Shown: positions 10,830 through 24,800 of the stretch, one piece after another
Position numbering within the stretch: the stretch's first letter is position 1
How the letters are laid out: each line of letters starts with the position of its first letter
Source: Thamnaconus septentrionalis
Taxonomy: Eukaryota > Chordata > Actinopteri > Tetraodontiformes > Monacanthidae
Direction of reading: 5' to 3'
DNA length: 64,000 nt
NCBI GenBank assembly: GCA_009823395.1
Contig: CM020516.1
Location: forward strand, 6,591,001-6,655,000
Program-made: the position numbers and the translations under genes
Notes under the pieces: generated by a model
What the model was told of the DNA's origin: nothing
Databases searched by the model: none
The model's input: only the letters and a program-made list of their open reading frames with translations

Positions 10830-13800
10830 GTGATTCACCAGGGTGGAAATTGTAGTCTTGATGACACCGCCCTGGCGCAAGCGTGTCGGTGTGTAATGTA
10901 GAATTAAACCGAGACACCCATCGACTGAAGGATTCGACTTCCCTAAACGTTGGTAGATACCGGGAAGTGTAGTTTTTTCTATTTGTAGTTTGTTTGGGTT
11001 TTTTTTTTTTAAGCGATAACCGGTTCATGTCTGCCACCCTGTGGTCAATGTTGCATATTGCTGCTCAGTCTCCAATTCTAGGAAACTATTTCATGTGACG
11101 TTTGGAAAGGGAAAGCAGCTGCACCTTCAGAATAGCTACACCGCAAGTCTCTCGTAATGGGGTTATTTCAAAGTTGGTGGTTAGATTCAAATGCGAATAA
11201 GTCTAATTGTCCATTATTTGTCTCAGTCTTCTAGTGTTAGAAAGCTTCAAATTCTCTGAATAGATGTATAAACATTTTTTTCAATCCATGTGATTGTGCT
11301 GACAAACCCTTATTATGCAACGTGTTTTGTTCACTGTTACTTTTGCTTCTTTTTTTTGTTAGGTTTGAGAGTCCGATGAGTCACCCTGGAGCACTTCTGC
11401 TTGTTTGCACACGCTGCGTAAATACAAAGATCAGATTTTGAATGCCAGGATGTGGGACAAAATTGGGTAATTTTTTTTGTGGGTTTACTTTAATTTACTT
11501 TCAATAATGGAAACATTTGTGTATTTTGGTATCAGGGGGGCATTTTTTTTATATAAAAACATAAAACAAAGGTCTTGTAAACAAGTTTGTGAATTCCCTG
11601 AGACTGTTACGTACTGCTTATGAAATACACTATATCTATAATTTGGGCCAGTGAAGGACATTTAAGGTGATAAGTGTTTCATATCTATTTAGAGGCATGG
11701 GCAGGTGGTCATAGGGCATTTTATGACTTTATGACTGCAGTTAATTCAAGAATTCCTCACACACAAGACATCCGTTAGTTTGACTCAGTTTGCAGATTAT
11801 TCTTGCTATACTGATGCAGTACTCCTGATGTAGCCTGCTTTTATCCAAAGGCTTAAAAAGTTTTTTTATTGTGAAGACCGTTAAACTGTTAAACTTTGAA
11901 CTGTTACCATGGTTTACAACCAACCAGACATCTGTTTTTACAGGCCAGGCCTTACTGGCAAAAAAAATTATATAGTTTGATAAAGTCACTTAACCGCTAT
12001 GTTTCCATTTGCTGATAAGCATCTGCACACAGCTAAATAAGGAGCAGGTCAACTTTCATTGAGGTCGGCTTATATCACCACCACATTCAGTTTGGAGGTT
12101 TTTCAGATGGAAGCGAGATCAAGTGGGGCTTCACAACGCAGAGCGCGAACCTTTGCAACAACATTAACGCTGTTTTGCAAATATGAAGCTGCTAAATCTC
12201 ACACCACTGGGCCTTCATGCAAAGCTGCATCGAATAAGAGGGATTAGTTCAGTGTTAAAGTGTAATTTTAGGAAAACACTGGATACTGGACAGTTTGATA
12301 AATGCCAGAACAGGAGAGGGGTTTTCTGTGGCGCCGTTCCAGTTGCCGGCTAATCAGGTTTGTTATCAAAAGAAAAATAAACAGAACGAGGAACTAGCCA
12401 CGGCCAGAGGGACTCTCAACTTTTCACACGGCCTCTGACTGAGTGGGATTTTCAGTGAGTGAATGGTGGTCTTTATCTGTTTGCTCTTGCAAAAGAAGAG
12501 AATTTCTGAGCATCAGACAAGAACAAACCAGACCGTGGATTTCATCAAGGCGTCAAGTCCAAGGAAAAAACTGACACGGACTCGGAGGCGTTTCAAATGA
12601 CATACTTAGAATCACACACACACGCACACACACGCTCATCCATGTTTGCTGCCTCTCACAAAAGCTTCAGACAAAGGTAACCATGGATACTCGGTCTTTC
12701 TATTGCACAAAAACAGATAGCTTCCTGTTGAAGAGCCCTGATGTGGTTTTGATTTTTGCGACATTTAAGTTTGGTGGGGTTTTTTCCCCTTCTTCTTTGC
12801 TCTTCCCGACAGAGGAGAGACTGAGTCAGACGCTGGTGGCTTCATTCCTTCACAGATTCGACATTATATTAATGTGACATTTTCAGTTCATTGTGGCATG
12901 CCATGTTTAAGTCTTACGAAACATTTCAAACAGACAATTTTTCCATTTCGAGTCTGCGTTTTTTGCTATTGTCCAGGTAAAAATCGTGAAGTGAGAAATA
13001 ATTAATCTATCATATATGGACACTATTGTGCCAAAAAATTCAATTTAACACTTGCTGGTTCATGTTAATTACATTCCATATAAGTTTTCCAGCTAAAACC
13101 TCTCATGATCCTCAACCATGTCACAGAAAAACCTGTTGCCTTTTTGCATTTTGAAAATAATCTAGAAACTTACTGACAGTTCAAGTTGTTCAGAAATTCC
13201 TGAATTAAGAAACTTCCAAATTGAATGATGTAAACTCATCAGTTTTACTTCCATACCTTACATTTAGAATATATAATGATAGATGGATATCTTTTTCATT
13301 TTTTTAATTCTTATATTTTATGAGAAATGAGATAGAACGAGTTAAATTTGTTGTTTTTGCATGTACAAACATGGCCGATAAAGTTGATTCTGAGGATTCA
13401 GATTTTTATCAAACCCTTAGCAGAGATTCTATTTGTAAGTCTGCTCATTGCATGTGGTCTAGGTGGCATTTCTAGGCCCAGCCCAGTGCACACCACTGTT
13501 CTTGACACGACGAGATTACGGGAACATCACCGCTGAGGTGCACATACGTACATCACAGGTACCGTCGTGTGTAAGAAGCCACATTTCTTTTTGGCTGCCG
13601 GCATAATTTCTAGGAAACCACAGCTGCGGTCGGGTCTGTGGGTCGCCGAGCAGGAGTCTACACACACGTCTGGCGGGCCACGCTGTTGAAATGTCACCCC
13701 GGGAGGGGCACTACGCCGGAAACTAAAAATAATCATCAGCAAATCCACCTTTCTGGATGTTCCCCCATGATTCAAAGTGCCCCCACCCTCTCAATCCATT

Positions 13801-14007
13801 GTCTTCTCCGCTTATTTTTTATGAGGGTGGGGGTTTCAGTCCGTCCTCAGACTTCAGAAGAATGACGGCCCACACAGTGGCTTGGAAAGCACTGAAAGTG
13901 CAAAAATAAATAATATTGATCATATATTTGATGTCCTCATTGTCTATCTGCAGTGTAGAAAGTTGTAAAGATAAAATGAGAAGGTGTGTGAAAACTTTTG
14001 ACTGGTA

Positions 14008-14054
<47 letters not shown>

Positions 14055-17000
14055 GTCACTTCCTGCACTGGAGGTGGATTCAGTGCAAGTGGCGAGCGGC
14101 CGCTTTTCAGCAGGAAACGGAATTGTGTGGCAACTGTTGTCGGAAAATGTCGTTTTGAAGAGCCGAGATCTGGAGATATGGGGGGAAGTTGGAGGGGCCG
14201 CCAGACGTGTGGCAACTGCAGGTGTGTCAGCGGCGGCCCACATCCCATTCACACCTACACACTCACATGCACGCACATGCGTTTCTCTCTCCCACACACA
14301 AAAACAGACACACACACAGAAAAGCAGGCATACAAGAACCACATCAGACAGGTGTTCAGGTTTCTTAATAAAAATAATTCATTTAAGGACGACATATAAA
14401 TAATTATTGAATCACACAATACAGATATCTTAATGTGAATAAATACTTAACAAACAAAACCAGTTTTTTTTTTTTTTTTCTTTTCCATACGATACCCTAT
14501 TGGCGAAAAAGGTCACACAAAGACACTTCCACACAGTTTTGCATGTTTTTGTTACACCTTCTGCTTTTCTCCAAGCGGGATGCTCTTCCTACCGTCAGAA
14601 TGTCCCCGCGCGAGTCGAGTCGGGAGTACCATTCCTAAATGCCTCAGCAGCTCAGACAAAGTCATGTGCAACTTATGTGATCTCCTCCGCAGGCCATAGC
14701 TCAGGCCACGCCCCCATACCCCACCCACCCACCCCCACCGCCCCCCTTCCCCCCCATACACCTGTTGGCAGCAGGGGGCCCTGATGAGATGACCGCTTGT
14801 TAGGCCTGTGTTTTAAGGTTCATCTAGAGGTGATTAAAGCACACAGAGATCTACATAGAAAGGCTGTCAACGCGCGGGAAGGCCCCGACAGCTGTAGATA
14901 CAGTTGAATGAAAAGGCAGACCAGGAACCCACTCGTCTACGTTCTTCCCACTGGAGCCACAGATGGACACGCGCTCGTCCGACTCCTTCGCCAATGACGG
15001 AAGAGCGCCGGACGGGGTTCGCGTCTCGTGCCAGTTTCGCTAGCGCTAAAAAAAAAAGCGGGTTTTTCCGAACTTTTTCCAAGACGCAGAGACCTCTGGT
15101 CGGGGACGGAACCGCGAGGTGTCAATCTGTGGCGCTCCAGTCAAGTCTGTGATGATCCAGGCTGGCCGTTCTTAAGGAGGTAACAACAACTGTTTGGCAA
15201 TTGATGGCAAATGTATTTCTTTTGGCAGAAACCAAAGCAAATATATCAAAATACATTTAAAAAATCCTAAAAACGACAAATAAAAAGGAATGTCAGTTTT
15301 GCGGGTGCACGCATGTGTGCATTGTGTGTGTTGTGTATGTGTGTGTGTGTGTGTGTGTGTGTTGGAGATGAGGCATTGGTTTGGACGGTCCAACCATGGG
15401 ACCCTAGATCCATATTCACAAAAGCTTTTTTTTTTCTTTCTTTTTAATAGGCGGGAACGCTGATCCAGGATCACCGATCGGCTCCCTGTGTTGGTCCATA
15501 AGATCTCAATCACTACGTAAAAAAAAAAGGCAAAAACGTATCGAGGATCAGCCTCAGGACTGTGCTGCTGGAGCAACGGCACAAAAAAAGACATTCAGAT
15601 AAACAAGTTAAGCCACCGCGGGCGATGGGTTTGCTCTCCGGGGCCTCGGCACATCCAGCAGGGGCAGAGCAGAGAGGGATGGGCTTCTCTGCAGGCGTGT
15701 CACACCTGCACACTACCTCAGGCTGGGCTGGGGCGCATACAATCTCACAGAGCTGTGTTTTTGCGTGTGCGTTATGTACGTGTTGTTAGTGGATTAGCAC
15801 TGCCACAGGTTTATTGACTGTTTGAGCATAAGAATAGATACAAAATGGAAAGTAAAGTGATTTTTTTTCAGTTATAATTACGAAGGATTTTGTCATGATT
15901 GTGTCGTCCTGATTTGGGCAATTTGCAATGTCTCAATTTTAATATTTGTGAATTTTCAATTTTTACATTTTGGCTTGTTTTAAATGATACACGAATGAAT
16001 AATTAAAGGAGGAAAAGGCATCTGCATTGTAACAAATCAAATAAGTGGCAAGCTCAAAGTTGGACAATGACAAAAGTGAACTTTTGTCATTGTGGTTTCA
16101 GTTCTCCTTTTGTCTTGGGAGTGACAACGTTTGTGTGTGTGTGTGTGCATGTGTTTGCATGTGGTATGCATTTCTAGGTGCTTAAGTGGCCAGTAAACAG
16201 CAAAAAACAATGTCCAAGGCAACAAATTTAGTTTGGAGGAGGAGGAGGAGGAGGAGGAGGGAGGAGGAGGAGGAGGAGGAGGAGAAGAAGTGGGGGAGAA
16301 AGTGGAGGAGGAGGAGGAGGAAATAAGAGGAACGGACAGGAGGAATAGAATGAGTCCCGTCTCTCCTGTCTTCTTTGCTCTCTTGTCTGCTGACGCTGCC
16401 AGCATGTTGGCTACGATGGAGAGGCTCATCTTTCTGTACATGTAGCACCAGAACTAGCAGGGACCCGCCCTGTCTGTCTTGCACTGTTCACACACACATG
16501 GCTCTTTCTTATCTTCCACGTGTACCTTTTGTTTTCTTTTCCTTTTTTTTTTATTACAAAATGCGCAAACTTTGTCATCAAATTGCTTCTTTTTAAAAAA
16601 AGAAAAAGAAAAAGAAAAAAAAGAAATTGCAAAAGTTAATTTTCCTCAAAATCTAAACTAACATGACTGTTGGTAGGGGGTTATTCCTTGGTAATTTTTT
16701 TTTAAAATTATTATTAAAAAATAGCTGATTGCATGACTGATTGATTCATTTGCAAATGTTTATCTGTTTTTCTTTTTTTTCATTTTCCAGGAAGATTCAA
16801 ATGAGTGTTTTCGCAGAGCTAAGCTAAACAGATAGCATATTATCACGTTTTTTTTAAGTGCTTTGTTAGCAATCGCTTTGGCTCCTCACTTCTGCTTACC
16901 ACTTCCACAGTAACTGTGGCCGGGCACGCCCCTGCCTCCCCACCCCCCAACCTGCTGTCCTTCTACATCCTTCGCTCTAGAGAGCAAATGCTAGACAGAC
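10830..17000. other. Intergenic region between sdccag8 and tnfaip3
   Basis: No credible exon. Contents: a Tc1-like remnant (13912-14012), (TA)n at 14011-14051, a CpG-enriched single-copy block (about 14870-15140), (TG)n at 15337-15361, (GGA)n at 16237-16320 and (GGAC)n at 17043-17068. The poly-T and poly-A runs near 14466 and 16545-16625 are low complexity. The right-hand part may be tnfaip3 3' UTR. Confidence 0.5.
13912..14012. mobile_element. Tc1/mariner-like terminal remnant, copy 1
   Basis: Ends with ggtgtgtgaaaacttttgactggtagtgta, the characteristic fish Tc1 terminal sequence. The inner part shares a perfect 30-bp stretch, inverted, with the copy at 36565-36756. Confidence 0.7.
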
Positions 17001-17099
17001 AGGCAGAAAGATACACAGATTGGATTCAAACAGACAGACCGGACAGACGGACGGACGGACGGACGGACAGACAGACAGGGGTATAAATCCTTGGCTGTG

Positions 17100-17318
17100 G
17101 TCTAGAAAGCAATGTCAGATGCTTCTCGTTATGTTGGACGTACAATCATCTTGTCCGGCACGACTCGACGGCGGCGTACCTCTAAATACATTATAGTACA
17201 CAAGAGTGGAGAGCCAGTTGCTGGCTGACGCAAAGCCAGGACCTCTCGCCGTGCACGGGGGCACATCAGATGATAATAATTGCACAAAGAGGTATTCAGG
17301 AGGCCAGGTCTACTGCGG

Positions 17319-17375
<57 letters not shown>

Positions 17376-17600
17376 CCCCCGCCCCCCACATACACACACG
17401 CTCTCTTCACATTCTACATGGGGGGGTTTTGATTCAGGCCATAAGGTTACTAGTAAGTCACAAGCTAGTTAGTTAGTTGGTCAGTTAGTATCAGAGGTGC
17501 ATTGAACTGGCATGGGGCTCCCTTGCGGCAGGGGGGTGGGGCGGTGGTGCGGGGGAGGGGAGGCGGATCCGGAGAGCGAGCGCCGGCCGCATTCCTCCTC

Positions 17601-17635
<35 letters not shown>

Positions 17636-17647
17636 GTCCGTGCGCCC
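17100..17647 (-). other. tnfaip3 3' UTR (probable)
   Basis: The sequence right after the tnfaip3 stop contains an uninterrupted (CAG)n run on the sense strand (plus 17600-17634) and a (CA)n run at 17321-17374. The downstream end is not fixed. A possible AATAAA on the minus strand lies near 16550, so the UTR may run past 1 kb. Confidence 0.4.
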
Positions 17648-20600
17648 TCAGCCACGGTAGATCTGTTTGAAGTGGTCGCACTCGTTGCAGTAGCCCTGTT
17701 TCTCCTGGTTGGCGTAGTGGTCGCAGCCCTGCGTCCGGCACCGCTGCTTGGACTTCTCCTTGGGCGCCTGCGCCCGCCTGCCGGCCTCGCGTCCTTGGCC
17801 GCGCGTGTGACACTCGGGACAGAGGTCGGTGCAGCCCGGCGACACGTTGCTGCAGCCACTCCGCCGGCACTGAGTCTGGTTCTGGTTCTGGTTCTGGTTC
17901 TGGGTCTGGGTCTGGGTCTGGGTCTGGGATTGCTGCGAGGATCTGGGTTTGACCGTTCGCTCGCGCTGTTGCAGGCAGAGGGAGAAAAAAAGGAGAAAGA
18001 AGAAGAAGTGGGTATGACTTGCAACTCAAGTCTCACTGACTAGAATGCGATGCTTGAAGAGGAGCTATTTGAACTCTGCTGCTGTGTAGGTAAATATAAA
18101 AGTGGATCAGCTGGGCATGTCCTTCTGGAAAAAGGGCCCGGGGATGACCCAGCGTCTCTCGGCTGGCCCGGGAACACCTTGGGGTTCCACTGACTGACCA
18201 GGAGGAAGGGAAACTTTCCGAGAAGACAGACGTACCACGACAGGTGGCGGGGAGTGCGTCGTCTGGTGGGCCACTTGGTTGAGCCGCGCACTCTGCTCCT
18301 TCACGTAGCACTTGTCACAGTAGCCCTCCAGCATCGTCTTGCCCACGGCACCGCAGCCGGGCCCGCGGCAGCGCGAGGCATTCTGGAAGCCTGCCTCCAC
18401 ACCGTGGCGGCTCTGGACCGGGGCAGGCGGCGGCGGCGTCAGGTCTGGAAAACACGGAGCGGCGGCCAGCGGTGAGCGACATCGACAACATCTGCATTCT
18501 TTTTCAAGAAGTTACAAATATCTCATGCCGAGTGCGGCGGTTCCTCCTGGGCAACTTACGGTGGTTGGTCTGATAGTCCACGTAGCAGATGGTGCAGAAG
18601 CCCAACTTCTCAGGCGTGCCGAAAAACTGGCAGCCGGACCTCTTACAGGGGCGAGCCAGCGGTGCCTGCCAGGCGGAGGCGTGGCCCGGTGTGAGGGTGA
18701 GGCCCGGCCGCTCCGCGTCCCTGGCCTGGCTCCAGGCCGACGCCACCGAGGCCTCGGTCCTCGGGGGGTCGCTGCCCCTCTCCACCGCCGGCTGCCTCTG
18801 CATGCAAGGCGCGCACAGCCCGTTGAATATCCTGAAGGCCTCCTGCCGGCACCTGCTGCAGCGCTCCGTCTCCGCCTTGCAGCCCGCCCACTGAGTCCAG
18901 CCGGAGCCCGGCACTGAGGTGGGGGCGGCGGGGCCCCGCCGGCAGCGGGCCCGGCAGTCCTGCGGGCGGCCGTGGCGGCGCCCCGGGGCCCCGTGGTTCT
19001 GCCGGGAGTTGAAGCAGCGCTCGCAGAGTCCGTCGTGCTCCACGCTGAGGGTGAAGACGCAGCCGGGCGTCTTGCACTTCATTGCGTGCGTCTCGCTGTA
19101 CAGGCTGAGGCTGGGGGCGGTGGGTGGGGCCGAGCGCGGGCTGGACAGGACCACGGCCCGGCCGGTGGAGGAGGAGGAAGAGGAGGAGGAGGGTGGCGGG
19201 CTGCCGCTCCGGACCCCTCGGGCTGCCACCTCCACATCCGAGCTGCCCTGCACCGCCACGGCGCCCCCTCTGGTCTGCACGGCGCCGCCGCCCGTCCCAG
19301 CCTGCCGCTTCTCGAAGCACTCGTGGCAGTGCGGCTGCGTGTCCACCGAGACGTAGAAGGTGCAGCGCGGCGTGGCGCAGCGGATCTCGATGAGCGAGAG
19401 CTGCGAGACGGAGAAGGGCGGCGGGCGCTGCGGCTGGGCAGCCCACGCCTGCTCCTTGTCCTCCTGCCAGCGCTGGTACTCGTGGTTGACCAGCTGCAGG
19501 TAGTCCTCCATTAGGTTCATGTCCTCAGGGAGGTTCCCTTCGTCCAGCCTTGGGACGTAAAGACAAAGGACAGACTTCAGCTAACGGCGGAGCGGCGATT
19601 TTAAAACGGCGATGATACCGTTTGAGCCAGACAGCTAACACTGCTATTGAACTGAACTGAATTTCCGTTATTGTCATCACACATGGTGCATGACGAAATT
19701 GCAGCAAAAGCATCTTCTGTGACGTGTAAACGCATTCAAAATATAACATAAAAGCAGCACTGATTAAAAAGAGGAGTTTAAGGGATAAAAGCTGTTTTTG
19801 AATCTTTTTATTTTATTCTATACAATTTTATTTTTATTTTATTATTATAGTATACTGTACTTTTGTCTCTCTTTATAATATAGCATAGTTACCAACATTG
19901 CATACTTTTTATTACTCTAGGAGGAGCTAACTTCTAACTGTACCGAGCGGCGTTGATGATGCGCGTGGCATCGTAGCCCAGGCCGATGACGGGGATCTCT
20001 ATCAGCTGCAGGTAGTCCTTGAGGAGCCTCTCCTTCTGCTGCTGCTCCTTCTCCATCAGGAAGTGGACCTTGAGTTCCTCAAAGCCTCCCCGTCCGGGGT
20101 TGATGAGCGGCACCGCTCGGATCTCTGTGGGAAAATGTCCAAAAACAAGACATAGTGAGCAGATAGTGAACGTTTTGTCACTAATAGTCGCTAAAATGTA
20201 TTTAAGCTCACCCTGTCTAATATTCTTAATTTTTAAAAATATGCATGCTGCATGTTAAGGAAATTCAGATTGTTATTTTCTTCACAACACCAATGACCCT
20301 TATTTTAATACAAAGCAATGTTATTGCAGCCAAGTTGAACTGCATATGAAACAAACCTCAAAGGAAGTTTTTTCTCTTTCTCTTTGTCTCAGGAGTAAAA
20401 ACCCACAACCTCCCACCTACCGTCAGTTAACATATGACGCTTGGTGTAAAAAAAAAATGTTTTTCCTGTTTCCTGCTGCCTACCTGGGCCACTGTCTTTG
20501 ATGGTTATGAGGGGCGCGAAGTGCTGCGAGTCGTATCCGAGCACAATGGGGTACTTGTAGCACTCTGCGGGCGGCCACTGCAGCGGCAGGTAGATCCCGC

Positions 20601-21831
20601 CCACGTTCAGCGGAGAGATGGAGGAGCCCGACTTCATACTGCGGACCACCTGGTCTGTTTTAGAAGCAGTTTGGAAGCACCAAAAGACTTTTTTTTTTAC
20701 ACGTCCTGTGCAACTTCTCGACAAGCACGGCCCATTGGAAGGGCGCTCGGTTGAATACCTGCGATGACGATGATGGGCCTGCGGAGGATGTTGGACAGGA
20801 CGAAGATGTGGATGTCCTCCAGGGAGTCGAACTGGAGGCCGTTGCTGCTGGAGACTGGGGAGGCCATCTTCACAATCTTTTCCCACTCCTCCTCCCAGTT
20901 CTGGAGCAGCAAACACACACACAGTGAGAAAACAACTTAGTCTTGTTTGTTTTCCCCTGTGGAGCAGGGGTCACACTGCTAACCTGGGAAAGGTATCACT
21001 TCCCCTTGTTACATCACAAAGGGCCAATTTAGAGAAGTTTTTTCAGCACATTTTTCAGCACATGCTTTCTGAGAAGACCAGATGGACCTTTTCTGGGGAA
21101 GTGAACTTCATGAGCTCAGTTTTAAGACTAAAATAAGCAGTTGCAAGTATTGTTGCTGAAGCAAGTTTTTTTTTTCAAATTTGCTGAGTAATGGGAAGAG
21201 GCTGGAGAAGTTGTGGATACCGTGGTGGTGTATCGGAGTCCAGTCTGGGTGAACTCCTGCGACTGCAGCAGCTCCGCCTGGAAGCGAGCCCTGAAGACGC
21301 CCGTGTCCGTCTCCTTCAGAACTCCGTGCAGGGCTTTCCGCAGCACCAGGTCCGTGTCCTGGACGCCCAGCATGTACTGCGAGGCCGCGTGGAGCAAACA
21401 GTTACCGTCACCTAGAGGACACACAGAACAAAAGGGAACGCAGCGTAACCAACGGGCAAGTGCAGTGCGCACAAAACATGCAAGCACAACTTGAGTGTGG
21501 GGATTTCCAGGCCGTCGGGCCTGCTGTCGCACTCGCCGCAAGTCTGTCTAGACCATTGGATGATCCTCACATGTCTCACTCACAATGTGCATATTCGAAA
21601 AAGATAAAGACTTTTCTGAAGCGACCTGAAAAAGCCCCTGCATTTACATAAAAACACATGATTTAATAAATCTGGATTTTTTTTTTTTTTTAAATTTCTG
21701 TTTTTTATTACAAAACTCTTCAACATTAACTTGTCCAGGAAAACGCGCTGGAAAGTAAAGAAATCTGGGATTTTCTGCCACAGCGGCGGGTCTTTTCGCT
21801 CGTTGTGAAACAGGAGAGGCCGTGTTTGTTA

Positions 21832-21886
<55 letters not shown>

Positions 21887-24800
21887 TGTGTGCGCGCGGC
21901 GCCGAAAAACCCTGTTGCCACACTAAACACAGGAATTTCCCCTCTTGCTTACTTCTGCCTTTTGTTGTGCGTGTATTCCCCCTCCTGTGATCCCAACTCA
22001 TCAATGCCTTTCAGCCGTTCGTCGGACTTTCCGCGGAGGGCGTGGCCAGGAGAGGGTGGAATGTTATCTGCTAAACAAGCGGCATCAACAGCCGGCGAGG
22101 CCTGCGATTGATCGGCGTGCGCCGGCGCCCCAAGTTCACCCCCCGACAGGGAGTCAGAAACTCCTGCAGACAGTTTTTTAAAACCACAGTTCTGCATCAG
22201 TCAGATTTTTGACAAGCGCTTTTCCCCTGAAGGGATGCTGCGTGACGCATTTAAAAAAAAAAAAAGGTTCAGAGAATTTTGAACCAGTGCAGAGAACACA
22301 CTGATTTCTCAGAACAGAACTTTTACTACAAGGCACGCTGACTTTAACCTAAAACCTGAACTTTTCATCCGGCGAAATGAACAATCCATATGTATCTTTG
22401 AGACAAAAAAGCAACAACATTTCAATCTGAAAATTCCTCAGTTATCTCATTTCAAGGTTCTTGCCTTGAAATGCACAGTTAGTCACAGGGAGAAAATGTC
22501 AACAGCAACAACCACGCGATAGCACAATACAAGAATAGGAACCAATAATCAGCACCTCTCGAGCAAACATACGCCAGACTTTTGACCCTGAATGGAGATG
22601 AAAGACGCTCTGCTGGCTCCGTCTGTCTAAATATAGACACTTCCTCTGTGACAAGCTGTGACACTTCCTGAATACACACCGGCGCGCCACCAAACCTAAT
22701 CCTCGTTTGGTTGCTGCCCAGGTGGCGGCGTTCAACACAAGTTTGCAGCGCGTTTGTGCTCTCCAGAGGAGCTCTGGGTCTGTGCTCATCCCCATCACCA
22801 TCGACACTATCACCATCATCTTTCCACTCTGTGACCGAGCCTTCCAGATAGACCAGTGCAACACAACAATTCTTGGCCAAGGCTAATTTAGCTGGAAAGA
22901 AATGTGTGTAATAAGGAGAAGAAATGTGCAAAGTTTCGCTATAACTGCAGAACACCTTCACCTTCACTTCACTAGAATATTTGAAAAACTAGAACCACAA
23001 TTATGAAGGATCCAAGAACTTATTCAACTCTTGATGAACGGCCACATTTAGGCCTCCGTTTCCATTCAAAACAGTCAAAATCCACAGAAATATTTCTCAC
23101 ACAAGGCCAACGGAACAAAGCTTGTGTTAAGTGAATTCTGCGTCATAAGAAACCTTTAAAGTTAAGAACAGCTACTATGGCAGAACAATCCAGCTGGTTG
23201 GGGACACTACAGGCAAAAAATAATAATTAGAAAAAAGGAATAAATGAAGTGTAATAAAAAAATGGCATGAAACCCATCAACTACCTTATGAGGCTTTTGC
23301 AACATTCAGTTTTTCTCTTGTAGAACGGAGACGCGGATGAAGTCGACCGGGTTCCTAATCTATCATGAAGGCGATCCGAGTACAAAGACAACCGGTCAGT
23401 TTTTATTTCTTTTTTTGGTCGGAGCCGATCACGCGGACTGCGGCTGATGGCAGAGCGACATTGTAACTTTGAGGAGCCTGATTAATATCAGCTGCTCAGA
23501 CTGGACGTCCACTGACGGTCGTCTGCTCTCCCACAATCCCTCTCTGTCTCCCTCTTCATCTCTGCGTCTGCTGAGCTCCAGTGACTCAGCAGCAGTCGGC
23601 TACAGTGTGTGTGTGTGTGTGTGTGAGCACGCGCACGCATTCTACCCCGTCCTCTGCTCAAAGTCACGTCTGGGTCCTTTGGAGTTAGATGCCATAAATT
23701 CTGTCTCATCTTTATGACATCATCTTCGCAAGACAGGAATTTCCATCCAGCTCACTGGGATTATTGTCGCCCATTCAGGGGTCTTTATGAAGAGGAAATG
23801 CCACAAGCCGAGAGTCACATGATTTACTATTGTCATCTCTGGCTTCCGACTCTCTCGAGGCCTCTGAGTATTTACGGTAAAAGCGCGCGCGAGCGCGCAC
23901 ACGCACGCACACACACACACACACAGGCTTATGACATCTAGTTCCTCATCTGTCCTGTAACTGTAAAAAAAAAAAATCGGATGTCAGGATAATGAGGAAA
24001 TTCTCAATTTTAAATATTAATCGAGATATGGAAAAAGATATAATTTCCTCTGGAAACTTACATGCACACGCTTCACATGTTTCAAAAGAGCTGCCGTTTC
24101 CTGTCAACCAATTTTTTTTCCCCTTTGAGTAAAAATAGACCTGCACCTTCTAGATCTTACAACGCCAGCCCTTTTTAAGCTACTGGCAATCTGATTTTTT
24201 TTTTTTAAAAAAACAAAAAAAAACAAACAAAACTGGGCTAATTTTTAACATACTTGACGGGTGCTGCGAGCCCGACCAAAGGGGGGAAAAAAAGTACAAC
24301 ATAGGATGAGGAAGGAGTGGCTCGCCACCTACACAGAAACACAGTGGACATACCCCTTGCGTTATAAATAAAGGGTGGAAACAGCGGGGTCTGAAACACC
24401 GCTGACAGCAAATAACAGCGCCACAAGTGACGGCAGAGGAATTCCCAGTGTTCGTATTATGAGTAGAAGCAATCGGACCCTCTTGTGTACACGTCGGCCG
24501 ATTCTGGGATGTTCCCGCGTTTACAACACGGGCAACAACAGAAAACATGACTCGACAACCGAGGGGGAGGGATGGGGTGAGGGGGTTAAGAAACCCAGAA
24601 GGGGCAGCAAAGATGAGTGGAAGTCGAGAGAAAAGTGAGCCCCCGAGACGCTCGGCTCTTGTCATTTACTGTAAGGCTGCTTGTGAGTAATGACATCTCA
24701 GAAAGTCACAGGTCAAACAGCCCTGACTCATAGAGCCGCTGCATCCTCTCTCTCTCTCTCTCTGTCGCTAGAAAAAAACATGCAACATGATGATGAGGAC

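Noticed and set aside
18643..19514. Long open frames in other frames and on the plus strand over the tnfaip3 zinc-finger exon
   Set aside because: They are shadows of the GC-rich coding exon; only the A20 frame has homology and consistent splice phases.
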